In this document: piece after piece, positions 1-6,050 of the stretch
Layout of the letters: each line of letters begins with the position of its first letter
Position numbering within the stretch: position 1 is the first letter of the stretch
Source: Myxococcales bacterium
Lineage (GTDB): Bacteria; Myxococcota; Polyangia; Fen-1088
Assembly: GCA_003157315.1 (NCBI GenBank)
Contig: PMJE01000578.1
Coordinates: forward strand, 1 to 8,350
Length of the DNA: 8,350 nt
Direction: 5' to 3'
Program-made: the position numbers and the translations under genes
The notes under the pieces: model-generated
What the model saw: only the letters and a program-made list of their open reading frames with translations
The model's database searches: none
What the model was told of the DNA's origin: nothing

Positions 1-1
1 G

Positions 2-1855
2 ACATCCTACGAGATCGAGCTGACGCTCACCGATCCCGACGGCGGCTCCACGACGCAAACCACGACGGTCGCGACGCGCCCGATTCCCCAGGCGGCAGCG
101 ACTGCAACGACCAAGGCGGTCACGCCTACCAATTTCAGCACGACGCTCGCGGGCGCCGCACCTGGCGACATCTTGCTCATGGCGGCCGGCAACTACCCCG
201 CCTTCACCGTGAGCCGCAGTGGCACCGAGGGGCAGCCGATCGTGCTGCGCGGGACATCGGTCGATGGCGTCGTGATCCAGGGGCGGGTGACGATGGATGA
301 TCAGAACTACGTTTACCTTGAGAACGTGACCGTGCAGGGCGAGGTGCGGATGCACGGCGCCTCCAGTATGGTGGTGCGCGGTTGCCACATTCAAAGCACC
401 GGCGAGGGGATCGACTTCGAAATCGGAAACGCGGTTCCGCGCAACAACTACATCGTCGACAACGACGTGGTGGGGGCCGCAGTTTGGGTCGACAGTCAGC
501 TCAGCAGCGACGGCTTCAATGGCGGCGAGGGCATCCAGTTCACCGGGTCGGGGCACGTGGTCTGCTTCAACCACGTGAAGGGCTTCCGTGACGACATCTC
601 GCTCATGGAATACGACGAGGCCTACGAGCAGGTTTCAATCGACATCTGCAACAACGACATCGAGGAGGCGACCGACGACGCCGTGGAAGCCGACTCGGCC
701 ATGGGCAATGTCCGCGTGGTGCGCAACCGGGTACGAAACTGTTTCGACGGCATGAGCTCACAGCCCGACCTAGGCGGCCCGACCTACTACATCCAGAACG
801 TCATGTACAACGTCCTGTACAGCCCCTTCAAATTCCACAATGGCACAGTGGGCGACGTGGTGTTGCACAATACGGTGGTCAAGTGCGGCGACGCCTTTGG
901 CTGCTACGCGGGCGCGATTTGGAGCCGGGCGTATTTCCGCAACAACCTCTTCATCGGCGGCATAGGCGGCGGAACCTACGGCGGGTACGGCAACGGCAGC
1001 GGGAGCGTACTCGACCTGGCTGACGCCGACGCCACCTGCTCCTTTGATTACGACGGGCTCGGGTCGATCGGGACCAACACCTTCGCAGGAAAGATCGGCG
1101 CCACCCGGTTCACCAGCCTGGCGAGCCTGAAGGCCAACACCACTGAAGTCCACGCGGTGCAGGTCGACATGAGCGTGTTCGCCGACACGGTGCCGTTTCC
1201 TTCGAACCCCTATCCTCCCAAGCCAGTGGTGGATCTGCGGCTGGCCGCGGGGAGCGCCGCGATCGACAAGGGGGTGGTGCTGGTTGGTCTCAACGAGGGC
1301 TTCTCGGGCGCGGCGCCTGACCTCGGCGCCTATGAGCTGGGGGCAACGCCTCCGGTCTATGGTCCGCGGACGGCCGGGACAGGGGGAAGCGGCGGTACCA
1401 GCGGAGTGGGCGGCACCAGCGGCAGCAGCGGCGGTACCAGCGGAGTGGGCGGCACCAGCGGAGGCAGTGGTGGTACCGGCGGAGTGGGTGGCACGAGCGG
1501 GGCCAGCGGGGGCGCAAGCGGCAGCGCCGGGAATGGCGGGCAGGCCGCCACGGGCGGAGACGTCGCCGCTACGGGAGGAAACGCTGCGAACACTGGGAGT
1601 GCTTCGCCCGATGGGGGTGCGACGACGGGTCAGGCGAAGGGCGGCGGATGCGGCTGCTCACAGAACGGCGGGGGCGGCGGGGCCGCGTCGCTCGCGCTCA
1701 TTGTCCTGATGCTGGCAGTCCGCTGGGCCAGGCGCGCCCGGCCGGGCACAGCTCCCGACTGGGGTGCAGCTCAATGCGATTATTCTCCTGTGGTTGATCC
1801 GGCGAAATGGCCGGCCCACCAGCGCGCAACACCTGGCCGCGGCCGCTCAGCCTAG
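2..1855 (+). CDS. Secreted parallel beta-helix protein with Gly-rich linker and MYXO-CTERM-like anchor (5' partial)
   Basis: The frame is open from the first complete codon at base 2, so the gene starts outside the window; the TTG at 173 and ATG at 179 are internal. Residues are counted from base 2. Residues 1-30 (TSYEIELTLTDPDGGS...) look like the end of an Ig/FnIII-like beta domain. About 45-400 form a right-handed beta-helix: short hydrophobic turns with Asn/Asp ladders such as NNYIVDNDVV, ATDDAVEAD, VVRNRVRN and YFRNNLFIGG, as in pectate-lyase-like folds. PDLGAYELG near 440 matches the usual end of such domains. A Gly/Ser/Thr linker follows (about 454-545), then GGGCGC (Cys550, Cys552), a hydrophobic helix and RWARRAR, the tripartite layout of MYXO-CTERM sorting signals. 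This implies secretion and processing to the outer surface (family knowledge). Oddly, 36 further residues follow the basic cluster. Substrate is unknown; it may be a polysaccharide lyase or merely an adhesin, since no catalytic residues can be assigned. Confidence 0.88.
   Translation, partial: TSYEIELTLTDPDGGSTTQTTTVATRPIPQAAATATTKAVTPTNFSTTLAGAAPGDILLMAAGNYPAFTVSRSGTEGQPIVLRGTSVDGVVIQGRVTMDDQNYVYLENVTVQGEVRMHGASSMVVRGCHIQSTGEGIDFEIGNAVPRNNYIVDNDVVGAAVWVDSQLSSDGFNGGEGIQFTGSGHVVCFNHVKGFRDDISLMEYDEAYEQVSIDICNNDIEEATDDAVEADSAMGNVRVVRNRVRNCFDGMSSQPDLGGPTYYIQNVMYNVLYSPFKFHNGTVGDVVLHNTVVKCGDAFGCYAGAIWSRAYFRNNLFIGGIGGGTYGGYGNGSGSVLDLADADATCSFDYDGLGSIGTNTFAGKIGATRFTSLASLKANTTEVHAVQVDMSVFADTVPFPSNPYPPKPVVDLRLAAGSAAIDKGVVLVGLNEGFSGAAPDLGAYELGATPPVYGPRTAGTGGSGGTSGVGGTSGSSGGTSGVGGTSGGSGGTGGVGGTSGASGGASGSAGNGGQAATGGDVAATGGNAANTGSASPDGGATTGQAKGGGCGCSQNGGGGGAASLALIVLMLAVRWARRARPGTAPDWGAAQCDYSPVVDPAKWPAHQRATPGRGRSA
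1391..1507 (+). repeat. 39-bp in-frame tandem repeat (3 copies) coding a 13-residue Gly-rich linker
   Basis: Three adjacent 39-bp units begin at 1391, 1430 and 1469. They encode GGTSGVGGTSGSS, GGTSGVGGTSGGS and GGTGGVGGTSGAS, and a degraded fourth copy (GGASGSAGNGG) follows. Each unit carries a GGTACC hexamer near its start. The units are nearly identical at the DNA level, which suggests recent slippage or unequal exchange. The product is a flexible spacer between the beta-helix and the membrane anchor. Confidence 0.9.
1640..1747 (+). other. MYXO-CTERM-like sorting signal (GGGCGC, hydrophobic helix, Arg cluster)
   Basis: The reading frame gives GGGCGCSQNGGGGG, then AASLALIVLMLAV and then RWARRARP. 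This is the Cys motif, transmembrane stretch and basic cluster expected of myxobacterial MYXO-CTERM signals, which are processed by myxosortase-type proteases and anchored through the Cys (family knowledge). Unlike the usual case, the signal is not at the extreme C-terminus. The assignment rests on pattern only. Confidence 0.75.
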
Positions 1856-2487
1856 GCGAAGCGAGCCACACTGGAGACGCGATGGCCGGTGCGCCAGATC
1901 TCGTCGACCATGGCAGCCTTCTCTTGATCTACGCGCACCACGGCCACGCGCTGCTTTTCCTGTTCGAATGCCGTCACGCTGACCACGCGTACCCCGTGCC
2001 TGCGCGCCAGGTCCGTGACAAAGGTGAACACGTCTTCTTCGGCGCCCGCGTCGAAAGTGATACGCGCACCCGGCACGCCCGCGCCCAAAGCGGCCAACAG
2101 GGCGCGACAGATGTCAGACCCGGCGATGATGCCCACCAGCCGTCCCGCTGAGACCACAGGCAAGGCGTTGATGTTGCGATCGATGAGCAGGCGGGCAGCG
2201 CCCTCCAGCGGCGTCTCGGGCGCCACAGTGACAGGCTCGGTCATCATGAAGTGGCGGACCGGCCGCGCCAGTTCTTCGGCGATCGGGCCAAGCAACGAGA
2301 ACGGGTTGAGGTCCGGAGGACAGGCTCGGATAAGATCGCTCCTGGTGACCAGGCCGGCCAGTCTGTCGTCGTCGAGCACGGGAACCTGTTTGATGCGCAG
2401 GCGGGACATGAGCGCGGCCACGCGGGAGATCCTGTCGTTGACCCCCACTGCGACGACATCGCGGCTCATCCACTGGCCGACCAGCAT
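1852..2487 (-). CDS. CBS-domain pair protein with C-terminal ACT-like domain (AcuB-like)
   Basis: A 211-residue soluble protein. CBS repeat 1 spans about residues 3-53 (VGQWMSRDVVAVGVNDRISR ... KQVPVLDDDRLAGLVTRSDL) and CBS repeat 2 about 77-131 (VRHFMMTEPVTVAPETPLEG ... NALPVVSAGRLVGIIAGSDI). Both show the typical M-T/S-x-x-x-V start and the G-ϕ-ϕ-T/A-x-S-D-ϕ end. Such pairs bind adenine nucleotides and act as energy or ligand sensors (family knowledge). Residues about 139-211 look like an ACT-type beta-alpha-beta fold (RITFDAGAEEDVFTFVTDLA, then HGVRVVSVTAF), giving the CBS-CBS-ACT layout of AcuB-like proteins. The start at 2487 is chosen because homologous CBS sequence begins at once; Met7 (2469) is an alternative. 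A short GGGG lies just upstream and is a poor ribosome site. No acuA or acuC neighbour is visible, so a role in acetoin or acetate metabolism is not supported. It probably regulates a partner elsewhere. Confidence 0.87.
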   Translation of the reverse strand: MLVGQWMSRDVVAVGVNDRISRVAALMSRLRIKQVPVLDDDRLAGLVTRSDLIRACPPDLNPFSLLGPIAEELARPVRHFMMTEPVTVAPETPLEGAARLLIDRNINALPVVSAGRLVGIIAGSDICRALLAALGAGVPGARITFDAGAEEDVFTFVTDLARRHGVRVVSVTAFEQEKQRVAVVRVDQEKAAMVDEIWRTGHRVSSVARFA

Positions 2488-2565
2488 TGCCCCATGATGC
2501 GTGCTTCACGCGCTTACGCAAGGATTCCGGCTGGTGGCGCCGTGCTTCCAAAGGTGCGGCACGAG

Positions 2566-2580
2566 CAAACGCAGCGTTTG
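2566..2580. promoter_or_regulatory. Perfect 15-bp palindrome, candidate operator
   Basis: CAAACGC-A-GCGTTTG: two perfect 7-bp arms around a single central base (A2573). The right arm ends in TTG, which is also the first half of the -35 box TTGACA at 2578-2583. A dimeric repressor bound here would block RNA polymerase, and an activator could contact it from the same place. The match is exact; the regulatory role is inferred from position. No regulator gene lies next to it. Confidence 0.55.
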
Positions 2581-2607
2581 ACACCGTCTCTCTACCGACC
2601 GTACCAT
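2578..2607 (+). promoter_or_regulatory. Sigma70-type promoter for the TPR-lipoprotein pair, probably giving a leaderless mRNA
   Basis: A consensus -35 TTGACA (2578-2583), an 18-bp spacer and a -10 TACCAT (2602-2607; 4 of 6 matches to TATAAT). Transcription would be expected to start about 7 bases after the -10, which falls on A2614, the first base of the ATG. No Shine-Dalgarno sequence is seen before that ATG, in agreement with a leaderless message. The start site is predicted, not measured. Confidence 0.55.
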
Positions 2608-2613
2608 GCTGCA

Positions 2614-3399
2614 ATGGGGTTTCGACTGACGGGTATCGTTATTGCCGTTGCTTTGCTTCTCCCGGCGGGTGTCCTGGCGCAGACAAAGACGCCGGGTGGG
2701 GTGGTCCAGACCAAGGAAAAGGCAGAAGCCAAGGCGCACTACGATCAGGGCACGGTCCATTTCAACCTGGACGAGTGGCCGCAGGCCATCGAGGATTTCA
2801 AGGCCGCCTATCGCCTGTTTCCCGACGCAATCTTCCTCTACAACATTGCCCAGTGCCACCGGAAGATGGGCGATGCAGCCGAGGCGCTGAGCTTCTACAA
2901 GAAGTACCTGCGCGAACGGCCGGATGCGCCGAACCGAGCCGAGGTGGAAAAACGCATCGATGAGCTGGAGGCTACCCAGGCCGCACAAGCCAAGTCACGC
3001 GAAGCTCCTCCGGCTGGTTTGACTCCGCCGAATCTCCCCGGACCGACGCCCGCTGCCGCTGTGCCGAGTGGACCGTCCCCTGCCCCTGCGCCAGTACCCA
3101 TGCCGACCGAGCCCGCTACCGCGCCGTCGGCCCAGCCGACGCCACCCGCCCTGGGCAACGCGGCCCCGCCGGTTCCCGCGAACGCCGACTCCACACCGCC
3201 CGGTGCCGATGTCACGACCTCAACCCCTGCCCCAGTTGCGACGGCGTCGAGTAGCATCTTTCGCAAATGGTGGTTCTGGACGGGTGTGGGGGTGGTGGTT
3301 GCAGCCGCGGCAGTCATCACCGCCGTCGAATTCTCCCATTCTAGCTCGCCCAGCCACTACCAGGGCGACATGAATCCCCCTGTACTTTCGGTGCCCTAA
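2614..3399 (+). CDS. Secreted, membrane-anchored TPR protein with Pro/Ala-rich linker
   Basis: 261 residues. MGFRLTGIVIAVALLLPAGVLA is a typical Sec signal peptide, with likely cleavage after Ala22, and it fixes the start; the longer open frame upstream lacks this logic and runs through the promoter and the opposite CBS gene. Residues about 37-104 form two TPR units (AHYDQGTVHFNLDEWPQAIE; IFLYNIAQCHRKMGDAAEAL, then SFYKKYL), followed by a short helix to about 125. Residues 131-210 are a Pro/Ala-rich spacer. FRKWWFWTGVGVVVAAAAVI (about 216-236) is the core of a single membrane helix, with only about 20 residues after it. The TPR part should therefore sit in the periplasm and probably binds a protein partner. 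The stop overlaps the next start as TAATG, so the two genes are very likely one translation-coupled operon and the lipoprotein is the first partner to consider. The architecture is common in myxobacteria; the exact role is unknown. Confidence 0.85.
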   Translation: MGFRLTGIVIAVALLLPAGVLAQTKTPGGVVQTKEKAEAKAHYDQGTVHFNLDEWPQAIEDFKAAYRLFPDAIFLYNIAQCHRKMGDAAEALSFYKKYLRERPDAPNRAEVEKRIDELEATQAAQAKSREAPPAGLTPPNLPGPTPAAAVPSGPSPAPAPVPMPTEPATAPSAQPTPPALGNAAPPVPANADSTPPGADVTTSTPAPVATASSSIFRKWWFWTGVGVVVAAAAVITAVEFSHSSSPSHYQGDMNPPVLSVP

Positions 3400-6050
3400 T
3401 GACCAATAGACGAACTTCTCCTCTGCTTTTGCTCGCGGGCTTTGCCGCACTTGGCGCTGCCTGCACCAGTACCCAACCCGTCACTGAGATCATCCTGGAG
3501 ATCGGTACCAACATCCCGGTCCCCAGCGAGATGGACGGCTTGTCCATCACGATCTCCACTGAGGCACATCCCAACTTCTTCAGCAAGACGTACAGCCTTG
3601 TCGCTGGCCCAGACCAGGTCACATTGCCCAGCCGTATGACCCTGGCCCCTTCAAGCACAGGGGAAACAATCACGGTGAAGGTGGATGGCCTGCTCCAGAC
3701 CGCGCTCATAGTGTCCCGCACGGCCATCGCCACCTTCGTGCAAGACAAGTCCATGCTCCTGCGCATCAACCTGCTCCGGGAGTGCGCGGGGACGGCCTGT
3801 CCCAATACCCAGACGTGCGTGAGCGGCGGTCAATGCAGCGATGCAACTACCACCCTAACTCCCTTTGACCCCAGCAAGTCTCCCGACCGGGACGCCGGCG
3901 CTCCCTCTGCTGGCAAGGATGGGCCGTCGGCGGACGGCCTGCCCGGGGCAGGGGGCGATGGGCCGCCCAACCTGACGGATGCGGCCAGCGACCTCGGCGT
4001 TGACAGGCTGCCGAACCTGACGGACGCGGCCAGCGATCTTGGCGCCGATGGGCTGCTGCCTACTCCCTCGGATGGTGCGAGCGACGGGCAGTCGACGGAT
4101 GCTCTACCGGGAGCGGGGAGCGATGGGCCGCTCAATCTAGCGGACGCGGCCGACGGCGCCAAAGCCGATGTGCCGGTAGCCAGCGACGGCTCCGTGCCAG
4201 ATGCACCAGCCAACAAGCCCAACGGCGCGGGGTGCAGCTCGATGGCCGAATGCCAGTCGGGCTTCTGCGTGGACGGCTTCTGCTGCAACAGCGACTGTTC
4301 CGGGAACTGCATGTCTTGCAAGGTTGCCGGCAATGCCGGGACCTGCTCGCTGGTCCCGCTCAACAGTTCCTCCGACGGAGATTGCCCGGACGACGGCGCG
4401 CAAACCTGTGGCCGGAACGGCAAGTGCGACGGCGCGGGCGGGTGCATGCTCTATTCAAGCGGCGTCAGCTGCTCGGCCGAAACCTGCCCAGCCGGATCCT
4501 CGACCCACACCCGGCCGGGATTGTGCGACGGCCATGGCGTGTGCTCCGCGGGCCAGCTGCTCGACTGTGCTCCTTTCATGTGCAATTCGGTCACTAACGC
4601 CTGCTACGCGAACTGCTCGACCGGCGGCTCGGAATGCAAGCCGCCGGGCCAGTGCACAAACGGGTCATGCGGCAAAAAGAGCAACGGCCAGACCTGCGTC
4701 TTGCCTTCAGAGTGCACATCGAACTTCTGTGAGCAGGGAGTGTGCTGTGGCGGCGCTTGCCAGGGCTTGTGCACGTCCTGCGCGGTGGACGGCTCGCTCG
4801 GAACTTGTTCGGCCGTGAAGGCCGGCAAACCTGACCCCAACGGCGGCTGTGCGGACAAGGGCGTGGCGAGCTGCGGAACCGACGGCTTGTGCGACGGCAG
4901 CGGCGCCTGCCAAAACTATGCGGCTGGGCTCCAGTGCCAGGCCACTTGTGATCCCACGGGCACCAAATTCTCCACCTTCACCTGCAATGGCTCGGGAGCA
5001 TGTGGCCTGTCCAACGCACAGCCTTGCGGGCCCTATCACTGCGATGCCAGCGGCTGCAAGAAGTCCTGCACCGTCCCGACTGACTGTGCCTCGGGCTACC
5101 TCTGTTCCCCCAGCGGAACCTGCGTAATGCCCACAACCGAAGACTGCACGAACGGCATTGATGACGATGGCAACGGCCTGGTGGATTGCGCTGATCCGGC
5201 CTGCAACGCGGGCTACATGTGCGTGCCCCAGTTGCCAAGCGGTTTCACCGGCCCCGGGGAGGTCTATGACGGACCCGGCCCGTCCCCGCCATGCGACCCG
5301 CTCTACACGACAGACTACCTCAACGGGTTCGCGACGCCACAATGCCCAGTCTCCTGCACCGCGTGCACATGCGGCTCTCCCGCAAACGTCACATGCGGAA
5401 GCCCTGGCATAGCGAGCGGGACAGGGCTTTGCCAGAAACCCTACACGCCTGTGGCACCCGGCGTGTGCACGGCTGTTACTGTTACCACGGGCATGGAGTT
5501 CGCCACGATGGCCGGTGAAGCCAGCGGTGGTTCGTGCGCGACAGTTGGCGGGACCGTCACCCCGATCACCGGGAACACGGGTCACCTCTGTCAGGCCAAT
5601 GCAACCGGAGGTAAAGGCTGCCCCAGCGGCTATGTCTGTTGGCCCAAACCGCAGTCGCCCTTCCCTCCCCAAGCCTGCGTCTTCGCCACCGGCGACCTGA
5701 GCTGCCCGAGCACCGGCTACACAGTCAAGCGAAACTACTACAAGACCCAAGATGTGAGCGACACCCGCGCCTGCTCTGCTTGCCCGGCCTGTGGCGTCCC
5801 CTCTGGGGGGGCGTGCTCCGCAACCCTTGGCATGTGGACGAAGCCATCACTCGGAACCGCGACCTGCGTCGATCGCACCACCTCGTACACCGTTCCCTCG
5901 ACCTGTCAGGCATTTCCTGCCAACATCGGGGCCATAATGTTTTCGAACAAAGGCTACACCGGTGGCTCCTGTGCTCCAACCGGCCAAGCGACCGCCACCG
6001 GCACATGCACTCCGTCGGGCGCTGCGACTACCGCCTGCTGTACGCCGTAG
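3399..6050 (+). CDS. Large cysteine-rich lipoprotein with duplicated Cys modules and a MopE-like Asp/Asn motif
   Basis: 883 residues with about 81 cysteines. The N-terminus (MTNRRTSPLLLLAGFAALGA, then Ala-Cys22) is a lipoprotein signal peptide, though position -3 is Gly rather than Leu. Thr and Ser at +1 and +2 give no Asp inner-membrane retention signal. Regions: a beta-rich domain at 23-127 closed by four Cys to 146; an Asp/Gly/Ala/Pro linker at 150-274; Cys module 1 at 275-406 and module 2 at 429-557; an NGIDDDGNGLVDCADPAC motif at 585-602, resembling the short putative metal-binding repeats of MopE-type proteins; and a C-terminal block with two related Cys domains, 653-731 and 792-881. 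Such a protein must fold outside the cytoplasm with many disulfides and is probably displayed on the outer membrane. The start overlaps the TPR gene's stop by one base. No enzyme motif is seen; adhesion, matrix or metal binding are possible but unproven roles. The 3' end overlaps the opposite RidA-like gene by 23 bp. Confidence 0.87.
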   Translation: MTNRRTSPLLLLAGFAALGAACTSTQPVTEIILEIGTNIPVPSEMDGLSITISTEAHPNFFSKTYSLVAGPDQVTLPSRMTLAPSSTGETITVKVDGLLQTALIVSRTAIATFVQDKSMLLRINLLRECAGTACPNTQTCVSGGQCSDATTTLTPFDPSKSPDRDAGAPSAGKDGPSADGLPGAGGDGPPNLTDAASDLGVDRLPNLTDAASDLGADGLLPTPSDGASDGQSTDALPGAGSDGPLNLADAADGAKADVPVASDGSVPDAPANKPNGAGCSSMAECQSGFCVDGFCCNSDCSGNCMSCKVAGNAGTCSLVPLNSSSDGDCPDDGAQTCGRNGKCDGAGGCMLYSSGVSCSAETCPAGSSTHTRPGLCDGHGVCSAGQLLDCAPFMCNSVTNACYANCSTGGSECKPPGQCTNGSCGKKSNGQTCVLPSECTSNFCEQGVCCGGACQGLCTSCAVDGSLGTCSAVKAGKPDPNGGCADKGVASCGTDGLCDGSGACQNYAAGLQCQATCDPTGTKFSTFTCNGSGACGLSNAQPCGPYHCDASGCKKSCTVPTDCASGYLCSPSGTCVMPTTEDCTNGIDDDGNGLVDCADPACNAGYMCVPQLPSGFTGPGEVYDGPGPSPPCDPLYTTDYLNGFATPQCPVSCTACTCGSPANVTCGSPGIASGTGLCQKPYTPVAPGVCTAVTVTTGMEFATMAGEASGGSCATVGGTVTPITGNTGHLCQANATGGKGCPSGYVCWPKPQSPFPPQACVFATGDLSCPSTGYTVKRNYYKTQDVSDTRACSACPACGVPSGGACSATLGMWTKPSLGTATCVDRTTSYTVPSTCQAFPANIGAIMFSNKGYTGGSCAPTGQATATGTCTPSGAATTACCTP
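3969..4058 (+). repeat. 45-bp in-frame repeat (2 copies) in the Asp-rich linker
   Basis: Units starting at 3969 and 4014 encode NLTDAASDLGVDRLP and NLTDAASDLGADGLL, differing by a few bases. Looser copies flank them (LPGAGGDGPP at about 181-190 and LPGAGSDGPLNLADAADG at about 236-253), so the whole linker (roughly 3900-4170) seems to have grown by repeated duplication. The result is an acidic, flexible spacer between the N-terminal domain and the Cys modules. Confidence 0.82.
4221..5069 (+). repeat. Two diverged copies of a ~130-residue cysteine module
   Basis: Module 1 (4221-4616, residues 275-406) and module 2 (4683-5069, residues 429-557) share an ordered pattern: NG-x-x-C, ECxSxFC, GxCC, C-x-x-x-CxSC, G-x-x-GTCS, then CG-x-x-G-x-CDG-x-G-x-C, then an AxxC/C-x-CDxxG-x-C-type tail and a closing CYANC / CKKSC. 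DNA identity is low, so this is an old duplication kept by selection on the cysteines. A short Cys-containing linker (407-428) separates them. Confidence 0.8.
5142..5204 (+). other. MopE-like Asp/Asn-rich motif (NGIDDDGNGLVDCADPAC)
   Basis: Residues 582-602 contain a C-x-NGIDDDGNGLVDCADPxC motif. Short motifs of this type recur in secreted proteins of myxobacteria and resemble the putative metal-binding repeat named after Methylococcus MopE. Its DxDxxG-like spacing of Asp/Asn side chains suggests calcium or another divalent metal, held by a Cys-Cys bridge. Binding itself is inferred. Confidence 0.6.
5355..6041 (+). repeat. Second internal duplication: paired C-terminal Cys domains
   Basis: Copy A (5355-5591, residues 653-731) and copy B (5772-6041, residues 792-881) align as C-x-A-C-x-CG-x-P, a Cys about 7 residues on, G...C, then V/T-P-x-x-C-x-A, a hydrophobic stretch with a Met/Phe, GGSC-x-x-x-G and a terminal Cys. 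They are separated by a distinct linker with CPSGYVCWPKP, QACVFATGDLSCPSTGYTV and a DTRACSAC lead-in to copy B. The pairing is seen by eye and is weaker than that of modules 1 and 2. Confidence 0.6.

Larger units (their letters stand above)
2488..2613. other. Divergent intergenic region between the CBS gene and the TPR gene
   Basis: This is the only real intergenic space in the window (126 bp) and must hold the start signals of both flanking genes. The plus-strand half has a good promoter and a palindrome, listed separately. A short inverted repeat, GCGTG-CTT-CACGC (2499-2511), sits a dozen bases upstream of the CBS start and could form a weak hairpin in its leader. No convincing minus-strand -35/-10 pair was found. 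Confidence 0.6.

Noticed and set aside
173..181. TTG at 173 or ATG at 179 as the real start of the beta-helix gene
   Set aside because: The frame is open to the window edge with domain-like sequence (YEIELTLTDPDGG) upstream, and there is no signal peptide after either codon.
1391..1507. CRISPR-like array
   Set aside because: The units are directly adjacent with no unique spacers and code in frame for a Gly-rich linker.
1736..1747. 12-bp palindrome GCCCGGCCGGGC as a terminator
   Set aside because: It is inside the coding frame, has no loop and no following T-run, and such GC palindromes are common in this composition.
2251..2613. Upstream extension of the TPR gene (121 extra codons)
   Set aside because: It would run through the promoter and antisense to the CBS gene, and would bury a clear signal peptide that begins at 2614.
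3830..4447. Minus-strand open frame of 205 codons rich in Pro/Ser/Ala
   Set aside because: It lies opposite the repetitive Asp-rich linker and simply reads its repeats in antisense; it has no start signal and no recognisable domain.
4221..5069. EGF-like or eukaryotic disintegrin domains
   Set aside because: Cysteine spacing is only loosely similar; the pattern better matches Cys modules typical of myxobacterial lipoproteins.
4707..5750. Long minus-strand open frame (347 codons) opposite the Cys-rich lipoprotein
   Set aside because: Low-complexity Ala/Gly/Arg-rich translation with no domain. It mirrors the opposite strand of a convincing Cys-patterned gene, as expected for a shadow frame in GC-rich DNA.
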